Source of the DNA: RPRB01 sp035543115
GTDB lineage: Bacteria > Myxococcota > Myxococcia > Myxococcales > Myxococcaceae
Assembly (NCBI GenBank): GCA_035543115.1
Contig: DATKKF010000004.1
Coordinates: forward strand, 124,001 to 188,000
DNA: 64,000 nucleotides
Reading direction: 5' to 3'
Part shown: positions 25,144 through 33,637 of the stretch, in pieces
Layout: every line of letters starts with the position of its first letter
How positions within the stretch are numbered: the stretch's first letter is position 1
Position numbers and translations under genes: made by a program
The notes under the pieces: model-generated
Database searches by the model: none
The model's input: only the letters and a program-made list of their open reading frames with translations
Told to the model about the DNA's origin: nothing

Positions 25144-25983
25144 ATGAACCGCGCTTCCGCCACGCTCCGGTCCGGCTGGGTGATCGCGCTCCTGATCCCG
25201 GTCGTGGGCTGTGTGAAACCCGATCCGGCCGAAATCGTCCGGCCGCTCGAGACCACGCTCGGCGCGGCGGTGCCGGCGTCGTACTTTGCTGCAGTGGCGA
25301 TGGCGGCGCTCGACGGTCGCTCGTCCCCGTGCGCCCGGGTGGTCACCCCCACCGGCTCCGGAACCAACGTCCGCGTCGAGGTCAGCGTCGGTCCGGGCTG
25401 CCCGCCGATGCTCGGCCCCGACGAGCGCGGGACGGTGGTGGTCACCGGGAGCTGGACGCCCCAGCAGGCGACCTTCGTGATGGACTTCACCGGGATGTCC
25501 TATGGCGGTCGGCCGATGGTGGTCGTGGGAATGGCCACGATGACGGTCGTGCCGCCGGATGCCACCCACCTGGTCATCGCCTACGGCGAGGAGGACATCA
25601 TGGTGGGGACCGGAACGGCCACCAGCGCCGGCGTCAAGCAGGTCGCCTGGGTGGTCGACGTCGACACGGCGGGGACCGACGACCCGTCCGACGACACCCT
25701 CCGCATCTCGGGCGGGGACCAGGCACTGCTCGCGGCGGTCGATCCCGCGCCCCAGGGCGGTCTCACCCAGGTGGCGGTGGGCAACGCGGTCTTCGAGGCC
25801 GGATGCCGCAAGAACCCCAGCTCGGGCGTGGCCGCCGTCCAGCGCGCCGGAACCTCGGGCGGCGGCTGGGTCCTGTTCAGGTTCCACGACACCTGCGACG
25901 GCACGGCCGACGTGTTCGCTGCGCTCGCGCCCTACGAGCTGCTGATCACCGACTCGCTGCCGCTCGCCTTCCTCCAGCCCTAG
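25144..25983 (+). CDS. Hypothetical lipoprotein
   Basis: No family is recognised. The 279-residue protein has a lipobox leader (WVIALLIPVVGC) with Cys at residue 23. The mature part is rich in Val, Thr and Gly strands (GTVVVTGSWTPQQATFVMD, VVVGMATMTVVPPDATHLV), suggesting a beta-sandwich or barrel fold. Four further Cys (SPCA, GPGC, AGCRK, DTCDG) may form disulfides. It follows the secreted hypothetical by 13 bases. Location is predicted as the outer-membrane periplasmic or outer face. Confidence 0.68.
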   Translation: MNRASATLRSGWVIALLIPVVGCVKPDPAEIVRPLETTLGAAVPASYFAAVAMAALDGRSSPCARVVTPTGSGTNVRVEVSVGPGCPPMLGPDERGTVVVTGSWTPQQATFVMDFTGMSYGGRPMVVVGMATMTVVPPDATHLVIAYGEEDIMVGTGTATSAGVKQVAWVVDVDTAGTDDPSDDTLRISGGDQALLAAVDPAPQGGLTQVAVGNAVFEAGCRKNPSSGVAAVQRAGTSGGGWVLFRFHDTCDGTADVFAALAPYELLITDSLPLAFLQP

Positions 25984-26034
25984 ACCCGCGCCAGCCGCAG
26001 GCTGGGACTCCCACTCGCCGGTGTTCACGCCGTC

Positions 26035-26661
26035 TCAGTGGCGGCGGCCCTCTCCATGGCCCTCGTGCCCGACCCAGGCTCCGTCGCGGTGAGGCACCCC
26101 GTAGACATCGCGGTGTCCATACCAGCGCCCTCCGGACCAGTAGCCGCGCCCGGCCCAGTGCGCGTACTCCCCGGAGAAGCCGTACCAGTGGCCGTAGCCC
26201 CGGCCCCACCAGACGAAACGGGCGGGGCCCACGACCCCGAAGTATGGACCGGGCCCGAGCCCCCAGATCCATGGCGCCACCACCCAGGTCCAACCCACCG
26301 CCGGGTAGTAGACGTACATCTGCGGCACGGCGCCGGTGCTCGGCAGGTAGACGAACGACTCGGCGTAAGGCATCCAGATCCAGCCGTACTGATCGGTGTA
26401 GACCCACTGCCCCTGTTCCGATGACTCCGTCGCCCCGACCACGGCCGGCGTCGAAGCAGCGTCATCGTGCTCCGGCGGGGGTGATGGAGCCGCCGAGGGA
26501 GCCTCGGGAACTCTGCTCGGCGGAGGCACGGGCGGGGTTGCACTGTCGGTGGACGGAGCTGCCGCGGCCCCGCTCGGCTCCCCTCCGGCGTGCGCGCATC
26601 CGGCAGCGGCGGCGAGCAACGCCGCGATGACAGTGAGTGGCAAGGACGTGGTGGAGCGCAT
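26035..26661 (-). CDS. Lipoprotein with Trp/Tyr/Gly-rich domain
   Basis: The 208-residue protein starts at an ATG with a GGAGGAAA SD sequence and has a lipoprotein-type leader (LLAAAAGC). A Pro/Ala/Ser linker follows. The C-terminal half is unusually aromatic, with GQWVYTDQYGWIWMPY, YYPAVGWTWVVAPW, GRGYGHWYGFSG and a His/Gly-rich end. This resembles the YXWV-type secreted repeats of myxobacteria. Function is unknown. Surface binding or envelope association is only an inference. Confidence 0.7.
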   Translation of the reverse strand: MRSTTSLPLTVIAALLAAAAGCAHAGGEPSGAAAAPSTDSATPPVPPPSRVPEAPSAAPSPPPEHDDAASTPAVVGATESSEQGQWVYTDQYGWIWMPYAESFVYLPSTGAVPQMYVYYPAVGWTWVVAPWIWGLGPGPYFGVVGPARFVWWGRGYGHWYGFSGEYAHWAGRGYWSGGRWYGHRDVYGVPHRDGAWVGHEGHGEGRRH

Positions 26662-27038
26662 GGTCACGTTTCCTCCGCGGACGATTTGGCGTCGCGCCAG
26701 CATGGCCCTCGTGCAGCACGGGCGTCCGCCCGAGCCGGAATGGCGGAACGCGCACCGACAAAGCGAAGCAACTAACATGCCGTCACGGTCGAGAGAGGAC
26801 GAGCGTGGGCCTCGAGCAGGAACGTTGCCGACGCTCAGACACTCCCGTCACGGGGGTGTCGAAAGTCCGGACGCCACCCGGAAACCGTGGGCTGCCCTCG
26901 GCGCGACACGGAACGGCTGGCGGACTGGCGAAAGCCGGGGGGACGTGACAAACGGCCATCCGGTACCTGAAGGCGGGCGGCTTCGACGGGCCAGCAGACC
27001 GTTTCAGCCGCGCCGAAGTATCTGCGGGAGAGTTGACG

Positions 27039-27260
27039 ATGCCCCAAAAAACGGGACCGAAGCGGATGGGAAGCAAGCGGGTCACTGTCAAGCCATACCC
27101 GAACCCCACGGGGAGTGGCGTCGTGGTCGCCCACGAGGTCGCGCTCGACGGTTCTGGCACCGTGCTCGCACACGACATCGTGCCGCGCATCGGGGAGCCG
27201 GAACGCATGTACTTCCCGGGACCCGACGGGAGCTTCACGGTTCTGGCGCCGGAGGAATGA
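27039..27260 (+). CDS. Small hypothetical protein
   Basis: The 73-residue frame starts at an ATG preceded by GGGAG. It has a basic N-terminus (PQKTGPKRMGSKRVTVKPYP) and a strand-rich middle (GVVVAHEVALDGSGTVLAH). It ends FPGPDGSFTVLAPEE. No domain is recognised. Its stop is 24 bases from the hydrolase start, in the same direction, so cotranscription is likely. The regular hydrophobic spacing argues that it is coding, but homologues are needed to be sure. Confidence 0.45.
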   Translation: MPQKTGPKRMGSKRVTVKPYPNPTGSGVVVAHEVALDGSGTVLAHDIVPRIGEPERMYFPGPDGSFTVLAPEE

Positions 27261-27284
27261 GATCCCCCGGGAAGGAAGGACCCC

Positions 27285-28109
27285 ATGGCGAATCCCTCGA
27301 AGGACACTCCCACCAGCATCGTTCTCATCCACGGCCTCTGGCTGACCGCGCTCAGCTGGGAGCACTGGGTGGAGCGTTACCGGAAGCGGGGCTTCGACGT
27401 CGTGGCCCGCAGCTGGCCCGGCCTGGACGGCGACATCGACGCCCTCCGCCGTGACCCATCGCCGATGGTGAACGTCGGGCTCGAAGAGGTCGTCGAGCAT
27501 TACGAGAAGATCATCGACGGCCTGGGAAGGCCAGTCATCATCATGGGCCACTCCTTCGGCGGCCTGGTGACCCAGCTCCTGCTCGATCGTGGCTTCGGCG
27601 CCGCGGGAGTGGGGATCGATTCGGCCGCACCCAAGGGCGTCCTCTCGCTCACCCTCTCGGAGATCAAGTCGGCCTTCCCGGTGCTGAAGAACCCCGCCAA
27701 TGCGCATCGCGCGGTGGCCCTCACCAAGGAGGAGTTCCACTACAGCTTTGGCAACACTCTCAGCGAGGAGGAGTCGGCCAAGGTCTGGGCCCGCTACGCA
27801 GTGCCCGGGCCGGGGCGTGTCCTGTGGCAGGGGGCGACGGCCAATTTCAATCCCCGCGCCGTGTCGAAGATCGACTTCGCCGGGCCGCGGGCCCCGCTGC
27901 TGCTCATCTCCGGGAGCGAGGACCACGTCATTCCGCCCTCGGTGGTGAGAGAGAACGTGAAGCGCCAGGACAAGGCGACGGCGCTCACCGCGCTCAAGGA
28001 ATTCGCCGGCCGCTCGCACTACATCTGCGGCCAGCCCGGCTGGGAGGAAGTGGCCGACTACGCCCTCGACTGGGCGCTCAAGCCTCGGGAAGTCTACGAG
28101 GGGCTATGA
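27285..28109 (+). CDS. Alpha/beta hydrolase
   Basis: The 274-residue alpha/beta hydrolase has the oxyanion HG motif in VLIHGLWLTALSWEHW, the nucleophile elbow GHSFGGLV, and an acidic residue in LLISGSEDHVIPP. A His in GRSHYICGQPGWEEVA completes the triad. The chain resembles the small serine-hydrolase group annotated as non-haem chloroperoxidase or esterase-like. The substrate is unknown. AGGAAGG precedes the ATG. It is the second gene of a two-gene unit with the 73-residue hypothetical. Confidence 0.85.
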   Translation: MANPSKDTPTSIVLIHGLWLTALSWEHWVERYRKRGFDVVARSWPGLDGDIDALRRDPSPMVNVGLEEVVEHYEKIIDGLGRPVIIMGHSFGGLVTQLLLDRGFGAAGVGIDSAAPKGVLSLTLSEIKSAFPVLKNPANAHRAVALTKEEFHYSFGNTLSEEESAKVWARYAVPGPGRVLWQGATANFNPRAVSKIDFAGPRAPLLLISGSEDHVIPPSVVRENVKRQDKATALTALKEFAGRSHYICGQPGWEEVADYALDWALKPREVYEGL

Positions 28110-28129
28110 GTTGAGGTGGGGGGAAACCT

Positions 28130-28201
28130 TGGGCGCAGCAGGGTTTGAACCTGCGACCCCTGCCGTGTGAAGGCAGTGCTCTACCGCTGAGCTATACGCC
28201 C
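28130..28201 (-). tRNA. tRNA-Val (anticodon CAC)
   Basis: The cloverleaf on the minus strand has acceptor GGGCGTA/TGCGCCC with one T-G pair, D stem GCTC/GAGC, anticodon stem CTGCC/GGCAG around TTCACAC (anticodon CAC), and T stem GCAGG/CCTGC. The discriminator is A, and CCA is not encoded. It decodes GUG, a heavily used codon in this GC-rich genome. Confidence 0.95.
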
Positions 28202-28244
28202 GGACTGCAAGGCGGGCATACGTGCCAGACCCCGCCCTCGGCTG

Positions 28245-28535
28245 TCAATCACTTGAGGGCGTGGACTTCAGCAGCCGGTCCAGGCGGTCCTCCAGCTCGC
28301 GGGTCCGCCGCTTCAGCGACGACAGCTGCTTTCCCACCTTCCCGAAGTCGCTCTTCGCCGCCAGCTGGAGCGCGTGCATCAGCTCCTCCTGGCCCCGGTC
28401 TAGCACCTTCTTCCCGCGCTGCACCCGCCCCACCGCCTGGGCCACCCACTGGGCCCGCTGCTCGTCGGCCATCAGCCGCTCGAACGCCTTGTGGGACATC
28501 CCCAGCGCCTGCGCACGCAGGCTTTGCTTGACCAT
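28245..28535 (-). CDS. Small helical / coiled-coil hypothetical protein
   Basis: The 96-residue product begins MVKQSLRAQALGMSHKAFER. It is almost entirely charged and helical, with a C-terminal heptad-like segment (LSSLKRRTRELEDRLDRLL) that predicts a coiled coil. It resembles the phasin-like or polyhydroxyalkanoate-granule helical group only in character, so no family is assigned. It lies 8 bases after the SCP2-like gene, which in turn follows the Hsp70 gene. The three probably form one transcript. Confidence 0.6.
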   Translation of the reverse strand: MVKQSLRAQALGMSHKAFERLMADEQRAQWVAQAVGRVQRGKKVLDRGQEELMHALQLAAKSDFGKVGKQLSSLKRRTRELEDRLDRLLKSTPSSD

Positions 28536-28543
28536 GCCGTCCC

Positions 28544-28966
28544 TCACTCGTCGACGAACCGGGTCTCCAGCCTCGACAGCACCCGGGCCACGATGTCCTT
28601 GTAGCGCATCCGCTCGAGGATGGGCTGCACGTCCCCGTCCACCCGCAGCCGACGCTGGAGAATCGCCTGCACCGGGTCCACGCTGCCAAGCAGGAGGCCC
28701 TTCCACACCGAGTACGGCGCGCGGATCCGGTACGCCGGCTCGAACTCGTCCAGATCGTCCGGGTCCGCCAGCACGCGCAGCTCGGCGATGCGCCCGGCGC
28801 GCGGACGCACCCAGGCCACGAAGTGCGTCTCCAGCTTGCCCGGCTCGGCCTCGATCACCACCCCGAAGTCGCCCGTCCAGCCGCGACCCGCGGCCACGCT
28901 TTCCGGGTCGGCGTTCACCATGGCCATGGCCGCTTCGGCCCAGCCGCGGGAGGGAAAGACCGGCAT
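28544..28966 (-). CDS. SCP2 sterol-carrier-like domain protein
   Basis: The 140-residue protein has the SCP2-like pattern: hydrophobic strands GDFGVVIEAEPG and HFVAWVRPRAGRIAEL, then the RAPYSVWKGLLLGSVDP turn typical of lipid-binding SCP2 domains, and a helical end. SCP2 domains bind acyl or sterol-like lipids. The ATG at 28966 is used because it opens the domain; AGAGAGGG lies upstream. It begins 13 bases after the Hsp70 stop, which suggests a link between chaperone and lipid-binding protein in one operon. Confidence 0.65.
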   Translation of the reverse strand: MPVFPSRGWAEAAMAMVNADPESVAAGRGWTGDFGVVIEAEPGKLETHFVAWVRPRAGRIAELRVLADPDDLDEFEPAYRIRAPYSVWKGLLLGSVDPVQAILQRRLRVDGDVQPILERMRYKDIVARVLSRLETRFVDE

Positions 28967-28979
28967 GGCCCTCTCTACC

Positions 28980-30587
28980 TCAGTCGCGACCGAGGATGCG
29001 GCGGATGCTCCGGAAGAGCCCGCTGTCGGTCTGCGCCGTCGCACCCACTGGCCGCGCCCGCGCCGCCTTCTCCTCGGCGAGCAACCGCTTCAGCGTGTCC
29101 GGCGTGTCCCGGGTGGCCAGCGCCACGTGCCGCGGCCCGGTGCTCAGCTCCACCACCACCTCGAGCAGGCACTCCTCGTTCAGCCGGAAGTCGATCCGCC
29201 GCCCCGCGGCCGAGGCCGGCACCTTCACCGTGCCCAGGTACTCGTTGTCGACGATGAACTCCGAGTCGCCCTGGAAGATGTCCAGCTCGATGACCGGGCT
29301 GTCCTCCTTGGGCCCCGGCAGCCGGAAGCTGGTGGTGAGGGGAATCACCGAGTTCTTGTCGATGATCTTCCGGAAACGGCCGTTGGCCATCGCGAAGCCG
29401 ATCGGCATGGACAAGGCGTCGAGCAGGGTGACCGCGTCGATGTTCCCCAGCGACTCGGCGAGCAGCGCCGCCCCCAGCGCCACCGACTCGTCCGGGTGCA
29501 CGCCCTTGCGCGGCGGCTTGCCGAAGTGACGGGCGATCTCCTGCTGGACCAGCGGCATCCGCGACTGCCCGCCCACCAGGATGATCTCGTCGATGCTCGG
29601 CTTGGCGATGCCCTTGTCCAACAGCACCCGGTCGCAGAGGTCGAAGGTCCGGTCCACCAGGTCGCGGGTCAGCGCGTTCAGCTGTTCGCGCGACAGCGGG
29701 ATGCGCAGGTCCAGCGGTTTGCCCTTCCGCTCCTCGATGTAGGGCAGCTCGATCACCACGTTGGGGATCAGCGTCAGGTCGATCTTCGCCGCCTCGGCAG
29801 CGTTCTTGATCCGCTGCATGGCGATGGGGCTCTGGCTCAGGTCTATCCGGGTCTGCTGCTGGAACGTCTCCAGCACGTAGTCGATGATCCGGTTGTCGAA
29901 GTCCACCCCGCCGAGGAAGGTGTCTCCGCCCGTGGCCAGCACCTCGAACACGTTGCCGGTGATCTGCAGCACCGAGACGTCGAACGTGCCACCGCCCAGG
30001 TCGTAGACCAGGACGTTCTGATCCAGCCCCCGGTTGAAGCCGTACGCCAGCGCCGCCGCGGTGGGCTCGTTGACGATGCGCTTCACCTCGAACCCCGCCA
30101 GCCGCCCGGCCTCCTTCACCGCCGCGCGCTGCAGGTCGTTGTAATAGGCCGGCACGGAGATGACCGCCTCGGGGCACGGGCCGCCGAGGAACTGCTCCGA
30201 GATGCGCTTGGCGTGGCCGAGGATGAACGCGCCGATCTGCTCCAGCGAGTAGGTGGTCCCGCCCAGGTTCACCGCCACGTCGCCCTTGCTGCCCTCGAGG
30301 ATCTCGTAGGTGAAATACTCCTTGAGCTCCTGGACGACCCGGCTCGCGTACTGCCGGCCGATGAGCCGCTTGGTCCCGTAGATGGTGTTCTTGGGATTGA
30401 CCACCATCTGGTCCTTGGCCATCTTGCCGACCAGGAGGTCGCCCTTGTCGCTCAGCGCGACCACCGACGGCAGCACCAGATTGCCCCGGTCGGTCGGCAC
30501 CACCTTGGGGATGCGGTTGCGCACCGAGGCCACCAGGGTGTTGGTGGTCCCGAGGTCGATCCCGACGATGCGCGGCTTCTCGGACAT
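28980..30587 (-). CDS. Hsp70/DnaK-family chaperone lacking the C-terminal lid
   Basis: The 535-residue protein starts MSEKPRIVGIDLGTTNT and has a full actin-like ATPase domain: ISVPAYYNDLQR, RIVNEPTAAALAYG, VYDLGGGTFDVSVL and LVGGQSRMPLV. The substrate-binding beta domain runs from about residue 395 to 490 (IPLTTSFRLPGPKED through LNEECLLEVVVEL). The usual 100-residue helical lid of DnaK (about 610-640 residues) is replaced by some 45 residues ending SIRRILGRD. It is therefore a DnaK paralogue rather than the housekeeping chaperone, and no grpE or dnaJ is adjacent. It heads an operon with the SCP2-like protein. Confidence 0.85.
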   Translation of the reverse strand: MSEKPRIVGIDLGTTNTLVASVRNRIPKVVPTDRGNLVLPSVVALSDKGDLLVGKMAKDQMVVNPKNTIYGTKRLIGRQYASRVVQELKEYFTYEILEGSKGDVAVNLGGTTYSLEQIGAFILGHAKRISEQFLGGPCPEAVISVPAYYNDLQRAAVKEAGRLAGFEVKRIVNEPTAAALAYGFNRGLDQNVLVYDLGGGTFDVSVLQITGNVFEVLATGGDTFLGGVDFDNRIIDYVLETFQQQTRIDLSQSPIAMQRIKNAAEAAKIDLTLIPNVVIELPYIEERKGKPLDLRIPLSREQLNALTRDLVDRTFDLCDRVLLDKGIAKPSIDEIILVGGQSRMPLVQQEIARHFGKPPRKGVHPDESVALGAALLAESLGNIDAVTLLDALSMPIGFAMANGRFRKIIDKNSVIPLTTSFRLPGPKEDSPVIELDIFQGDSEFIVDNEYLGTVKVPASAAGRRIDFRLNEECLLEVVVELSTGPRHVALATRDTPDTLKRLLAEEKAARARPVGATAQTDSGLFRSIRRILGRD

Positions 30588-30693
30588 GGGGGTCGAGCCC
30601 TCGACTTTACGCGGGGAGCCGTCACCCTCCAACAACCGCCCCGCGGGGGGTTTCTTGACGACCGTTCGGCCGAGGTCACGATGTGGCGCCTCC

Positions 30694-31410
30694 GTGCCCC
30701 GTCTCCTCGCCGCCTGTGCCGTCCTCGTGTGCGCCGCGTGCGCCACCACGCGCTCAGGTGTTCCGCCCACCCCTCTCGGCCAGGAGCCCTCGGTCCAGGG
30801 TGACCCGGCGTCCAGTGTCGAGACTCGGTGGCGGGTGGTGGCGTCCGCCCGTCGGCTCCTCGGGCAGACCGCGGTCCAGTGGCCTGGACAGCGCTTCCCG
30901 GACGACTGCAGCGGCCTGGTGCTCGGGGTGTACGCCAGCGTCGGATTGCCGCTCACCGGGTCCGCCCGCCCGGGCGACAACGGTGTCACGGCGGTGTGGC
31001 GGTGGACCTCGGCGCGAGGACGACTCTTCCGTACCGGCCGCCCCGACCCTGGCGATCTGGTCTTCTTCCACGACACCTACGACCGGGACCACGACGGCAA
31101 GCTCGACGACGGCCTGACCCACATCGCGCTGGTGGAGAGCGTGGACGCCGACGGGACCATCTCCATCATCCACCGCGTCAGCCGGGGCGTGATGCGCTAC
31201 CGCATGAACCTCGAGCGACCCACGCTGCGCAGCGACCCCGGGTCCGGCCGCGTGCTCAACGACTGGCTGCGCGGCTCCTCCGGGACGGGGAAGCCGGTGC
31301 TCACCGGCCAGCTCTTCGCCGTCTTCGGCGCCGTGCTCCCCCCTGCGCCCGAGGGAGTCCGCTCGCCGCTCCCGGTCCTCTCGCCGCAACCGCAGGGCGG
31401 AGACATCTGA
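30694..31410 (+). CDS. NlpC/P60-like putative lipoprotein peptidase
   Basis: The 238-residue frame is placed at a GTG (30694) that opens a lipoprotein-type leader, LLAACAVLVCAAC. No good SD sequence is seen, so the start is uncertain. The catalytic Cys is in FPDDCSGLVLGVYASVG, as in NlpC/P60 cell-wall endopeptidases. The His is in GLTHIALVESVD after PGDLVFFHDT. An inserted DRDHDGKLDDG segment resembles a calcium loop. Its likely role is cleavage of peptidoglycan stem peptides in the periplasm. It is divergent from the Hsp70 gene and ends one base before the convergent DUF3224 gene. Confidence 0.7.
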   Translation: MPRLLAACAVLVCAACATTRSGVPPTPLGQEPSVQGDPASSVETRWRVVASARRLLGQTAVQWPGQRFPDDCSGLVLGVYASVGLPLTGSARPGDNGVTAVWRWTSARGRLFRTGRPDPGDLVFFHDTYDRDHDGKLDDGLTHIALVESVDADGTISIIHRVSRGVMRYRMNLERPTLRSDPGSGRVLNDWLRGSSGTGKPVLTGQLFAVFGAVLPPAPEGVRSPLPVLSPQPQGGDI

Positions 31411-31411
31411 C

Positions 31412-31810
31412 TCAGGATCCGGGGAGCGCCCCCTCGAGCACGTAGAAGTGCTCGCCGGCGGGTTCGATTCGGATGGTGAACGTTCCCTCGAGCCCCTCCA
31501 GCGCCTCCGTCCCGGAGTCCGGCACCACGGTGATCAAGAGCTCCTGCTTCCCGTTCGCCATCACCCCGCGGTGGACGAGGGCGAAGCTGCCGCGCCGGCC
31601 GAGCAGCGTTCCCGTCACCCGCTCCACCGCGACGTAGGCGCCGGAGCCCTTCCGGGCGCCCATCGCGGTCAGCATCTCGCCGCGCGAGGTCCCCTCGAGC
31701 TCGCCGTGGAGCACCTTCTCCAGCGACATCCGCCCCAGCCCGGTGCCGGCGTCGTCGGCCACCGGAGCGATCTTCACCTCGAAGCTGCCCGATGCACGCA
31801 CCGTCTGCAC
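31412..31810 (-). CDS. DUF3224 family protein
   Basis: The GTG at 31810 has a GGAGGGAA SD sequence 5 bases upstream and opens at the normal family boundary (VRASGSFEVKI). The longer frame to 31939 is Gly/Ala-rich and unlikely. The 132-residue protein shows the family core: LEGTSRGEMLTAMG, GAYVAVERVTGTLLGRRG, FALVHRGVM and LEGTFTIRIE. DUF3224 proteins form a small beta-barrel of unknown function. It is convergent with the NlpC-like gene. Confidence 0.88.
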   Translation of the reverse strand: MQTVRASGSFEVKIAPVADDAGTGLGRMSLEKVLHGELEGTSRGEMLTAMGARKGSGAYVAVERVTGTLLGRRGSFALVHRGVMANGKQELLITVVPDSGTEALEGLEGTFTIRIEPAGEHFYVLEGALPGS

Positions 31811-31996
31811 GCGTTTCCCTCCGTCCGGCGTGGCAGCGCCCGCTCCGGCGACGGGCCCGAGCCAACCACCAGGGCGCCCACCAGCGCCAGCTCCCACTTC
31901 GTGGCTGCCCTCCGCGGCCCAGAACGCCACCGTCGACACCCTCCCCTGCGAGCAGAGGGCGGGCGGCCCCGTCCCGGAGGACGGCGGCTGTGACGA

Positions 31997-33604
31997 TTAC
32001 TTGCCGCGCTCCTGGTCGATGAGCGCCTGCGCCAGGACGTGCTTCGGGTTCAGCGCCACCGCGGCGTCGAGCTTTGACAGCGCCGCGTCCCGCTGACGCA
32101 GGTTGAGGAGCAGGCGCCCGGCCAGCACGTAGGGGCGGATGAACGTCGAGTCGCGGGCCAGGAGGTCGTTCATCGACTTCACCGCCTGCTCGACGCTGTC
32201 GGGGGGGGCGCTCTTCGCGCTCAGGACGTACTCGGCATACGCCACCTCGGCCCATCCGTCCTTCCCGCCGAGCTGCCGGTAGCGCTCGGCGTCGGAGATG
32301 GCGCGCTCGGCGCGGCCGGCCACTCCGGCGAACACCGCATCGGCGCGCAGCCGGGATCGCTCGTCGTCCACGGTGCCGGGCGGCAGCCGGTTGAGCGCAT
32401 CGCGGGAGGCGTTCAGCCTGGACTCCAGCGCGTTCACCGCGTCCACCATCGGGTCGGTCTGCTTCCGGAGCTGTTCGAGCCGCGTTCGAGCCGCGTCCGC
32501 CTGGGCCTTCCAGTCCGCGGGTGTCCTCTCCGCCTCGAGCCGGGCGAGCTGCGTGGTCAGCGCCTCGGCGTCCGCGAGCCCCCGGCGGAGCAGCGCACGC
32601 TGATCATCGAGCTCCAGCGTCTGGGCCAGCGCCTGCGTGGCGCGGGCGCCCACCCAGTGGGGGTACCGCTCGACCAGCGCGTCGAGGACCTTGAGCGCGG
32701 CCGCCCGTGACTGCGGGTCGTCGCGACGGAGGCGCACGAAGGCGGCGTCCCGGTCGGCGCGGACCGACGCAGGGACGGCCGCCCGGCCGGTGAACCAGCT
32801 CCACCCCCCGTACCCGACTCCGCCGAGGACCAGGAGCCCCAGGAGCCCCCAGATGGCCCGGCGGTTGCGGCGGCGGAGCTGCGCGGCGAGCGCTCGTTCG
32901 GCCGGGTCCGGCCGCGTGGGCCGCGAGGGCCCCACCCCCGGTACGGGCAGCGGCTCGGGCCCAGTGCCCGGGAGATCCAGCGACGGCACACCACCTGCGA
33001 GGAGCTGGTCCTCGGGCATCGGCGGCAGGTCCAGTCCCTCGGGACCGGGCTGCGCGGCTGCGCCACCGAACACCGCCGTCCGCATCGCCGGGGAGGGCTC
33101 GGGCGGTGCGGGGGGGCGAGCCGGGGAACCACCAAAGACCTGCGTCCGGTTCGCAGGCGCGGCGCCCGCCCCGAAGACCTGCGTCCGGTTGGCTCCCGCC
33201 GACGGGCCCGGGCGAGCCGGAGGGGTCGCGCCCGAGCCGAACACCTGCGTGCGCGCCGGCTCGGCCGTGCCCGACCCGAAGACCTGCGTCCGCCCCGCAC
33301 CCGGAGGTACAGCGGGGGCCGGGGCATCGGCGGAGCCCGAGCCGAACACCTGAGTGGACGCGGACGGCGGCGGCCTCTGGCCGTAGGCCTCGGTGCGGAT
33401 CGGCCCCGCGGTCCGGGCAGCGCTCCCGAAGGGCAGCGTCCCCGACGGCGGGCCCTGCTGCCCCTGGCCCGTCGGTGCGTCGCCGCCCCGCTGGGCGGTG
33501 AAGACCAGCCCGCAGCGCGTGCACTGCACCGGAGCCCCGCCCGTGGGGACCAGCCGGTCATCCAGGGCGTAGCGGGTGTGGCAGTTGGGACAGGCGATCT
33601 GCAC
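31997..33604 (-). CDS. MJ0042-type zinc-ribbon, transmembrane TPR protein with TQVFG repeats
   Basis: The 535-residue protein begins with a zinc ribbon (CPNC at residues 5-8, CTRC at 28-31) of the MJ0042 type. Residues 82-180 are a Pro/Ala/Gly linker with five RTQVFG or STQVFG hexamers and one RTAVFG. A transmembrane helix follows basic residues at about 251-272 (IWGLLGLLVLGGVGYGGWSWF). The C-terminal 260 residues are helical with TPR character (YVLAGRLLLNLRQRDAALSKL). Cytoplasmic zinc ribbon and linker with a periplasmic TPR part is the predicted topology. Function unknown; myxobacterial motility and signalling proteins share the zinc-ribbon/linker/TM plan. Confidence 0.8.
   Translation of the reverse strand: MQIACPNCHTRYALDDRLVPTGGAPVQCTRCGLVFTAQRGGDAPTGQGQQGPPSGTLPFGSAARTAGPIRTEAYGQRPPPSASTQVFGSGSADAPAPAVPPGAGRTQVFGSGTAEPARTQVFGSGATPPARPGPSAGANRTQVFGAGAAPANRTQVFGGSPARPPAPPEPSPAMRTAVFGGAAAQPGPEGLDLPPMPEDQLLAGGVPSLDLPGTGPEPLPVPGVGPSRPTRPDPAERALAAQLRRRNRRAIWGLLGLLVLGGVGYGGWSWFTGRAAVPASVRADRDAAFVRLRRDDPQSRAAALKVLDALVERYPHWVGARATQALAQTLELDDQRALLRRGLADAEALTTQLARLEAERTPADWKAQADAARTRLEQLRKQTDPMVDAVNALESRLNASRDALNRLPPGTVDDERSRLRADAVFAGVAGRAERAISDAERYRQLGGKDGWAEVAYAEYVLSAKSAPPDSVEQAVKSMNDLLARDSTFIRPYVLAGRLLLNLRQRDAALSKLDAAVALNPKHVLAQALIDQERGK
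33065..33361 (-). repeat. Array of six TQVFG-type coding repeats
   Basis: Six copies (STQVFGSG, RTQVFGSG twice, RTQVFGAG, RTQVFGGS, RTAVFGGA) occur within 100 residues, spaced 9-25 residues apart. On the plus strand the shared core reads CCGAAGACCTG or CCGAACACCTG. Each copy but the last keeps the Thr, so the array could be a set of phosphorylation or docking sites. Confidence 0.8.
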
Positions 33605-33637
33605 GGAGGGCGGACGGAAGCGTTAGCAGGAAAGGTT

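Noticed and set aside
28243..28248. TTGACA hexamer upstream of tRNA-Val as its -35 element
   Set aside because: No -10-like hexamer lies 15-18 bases downstream, so I do not call a promoter.
30656..30683. TTGACG followed by ACGATG as a promoter for the NlpC-like gene
   Set aside because: The -10 match is very poor; only the -35 looks convincing.
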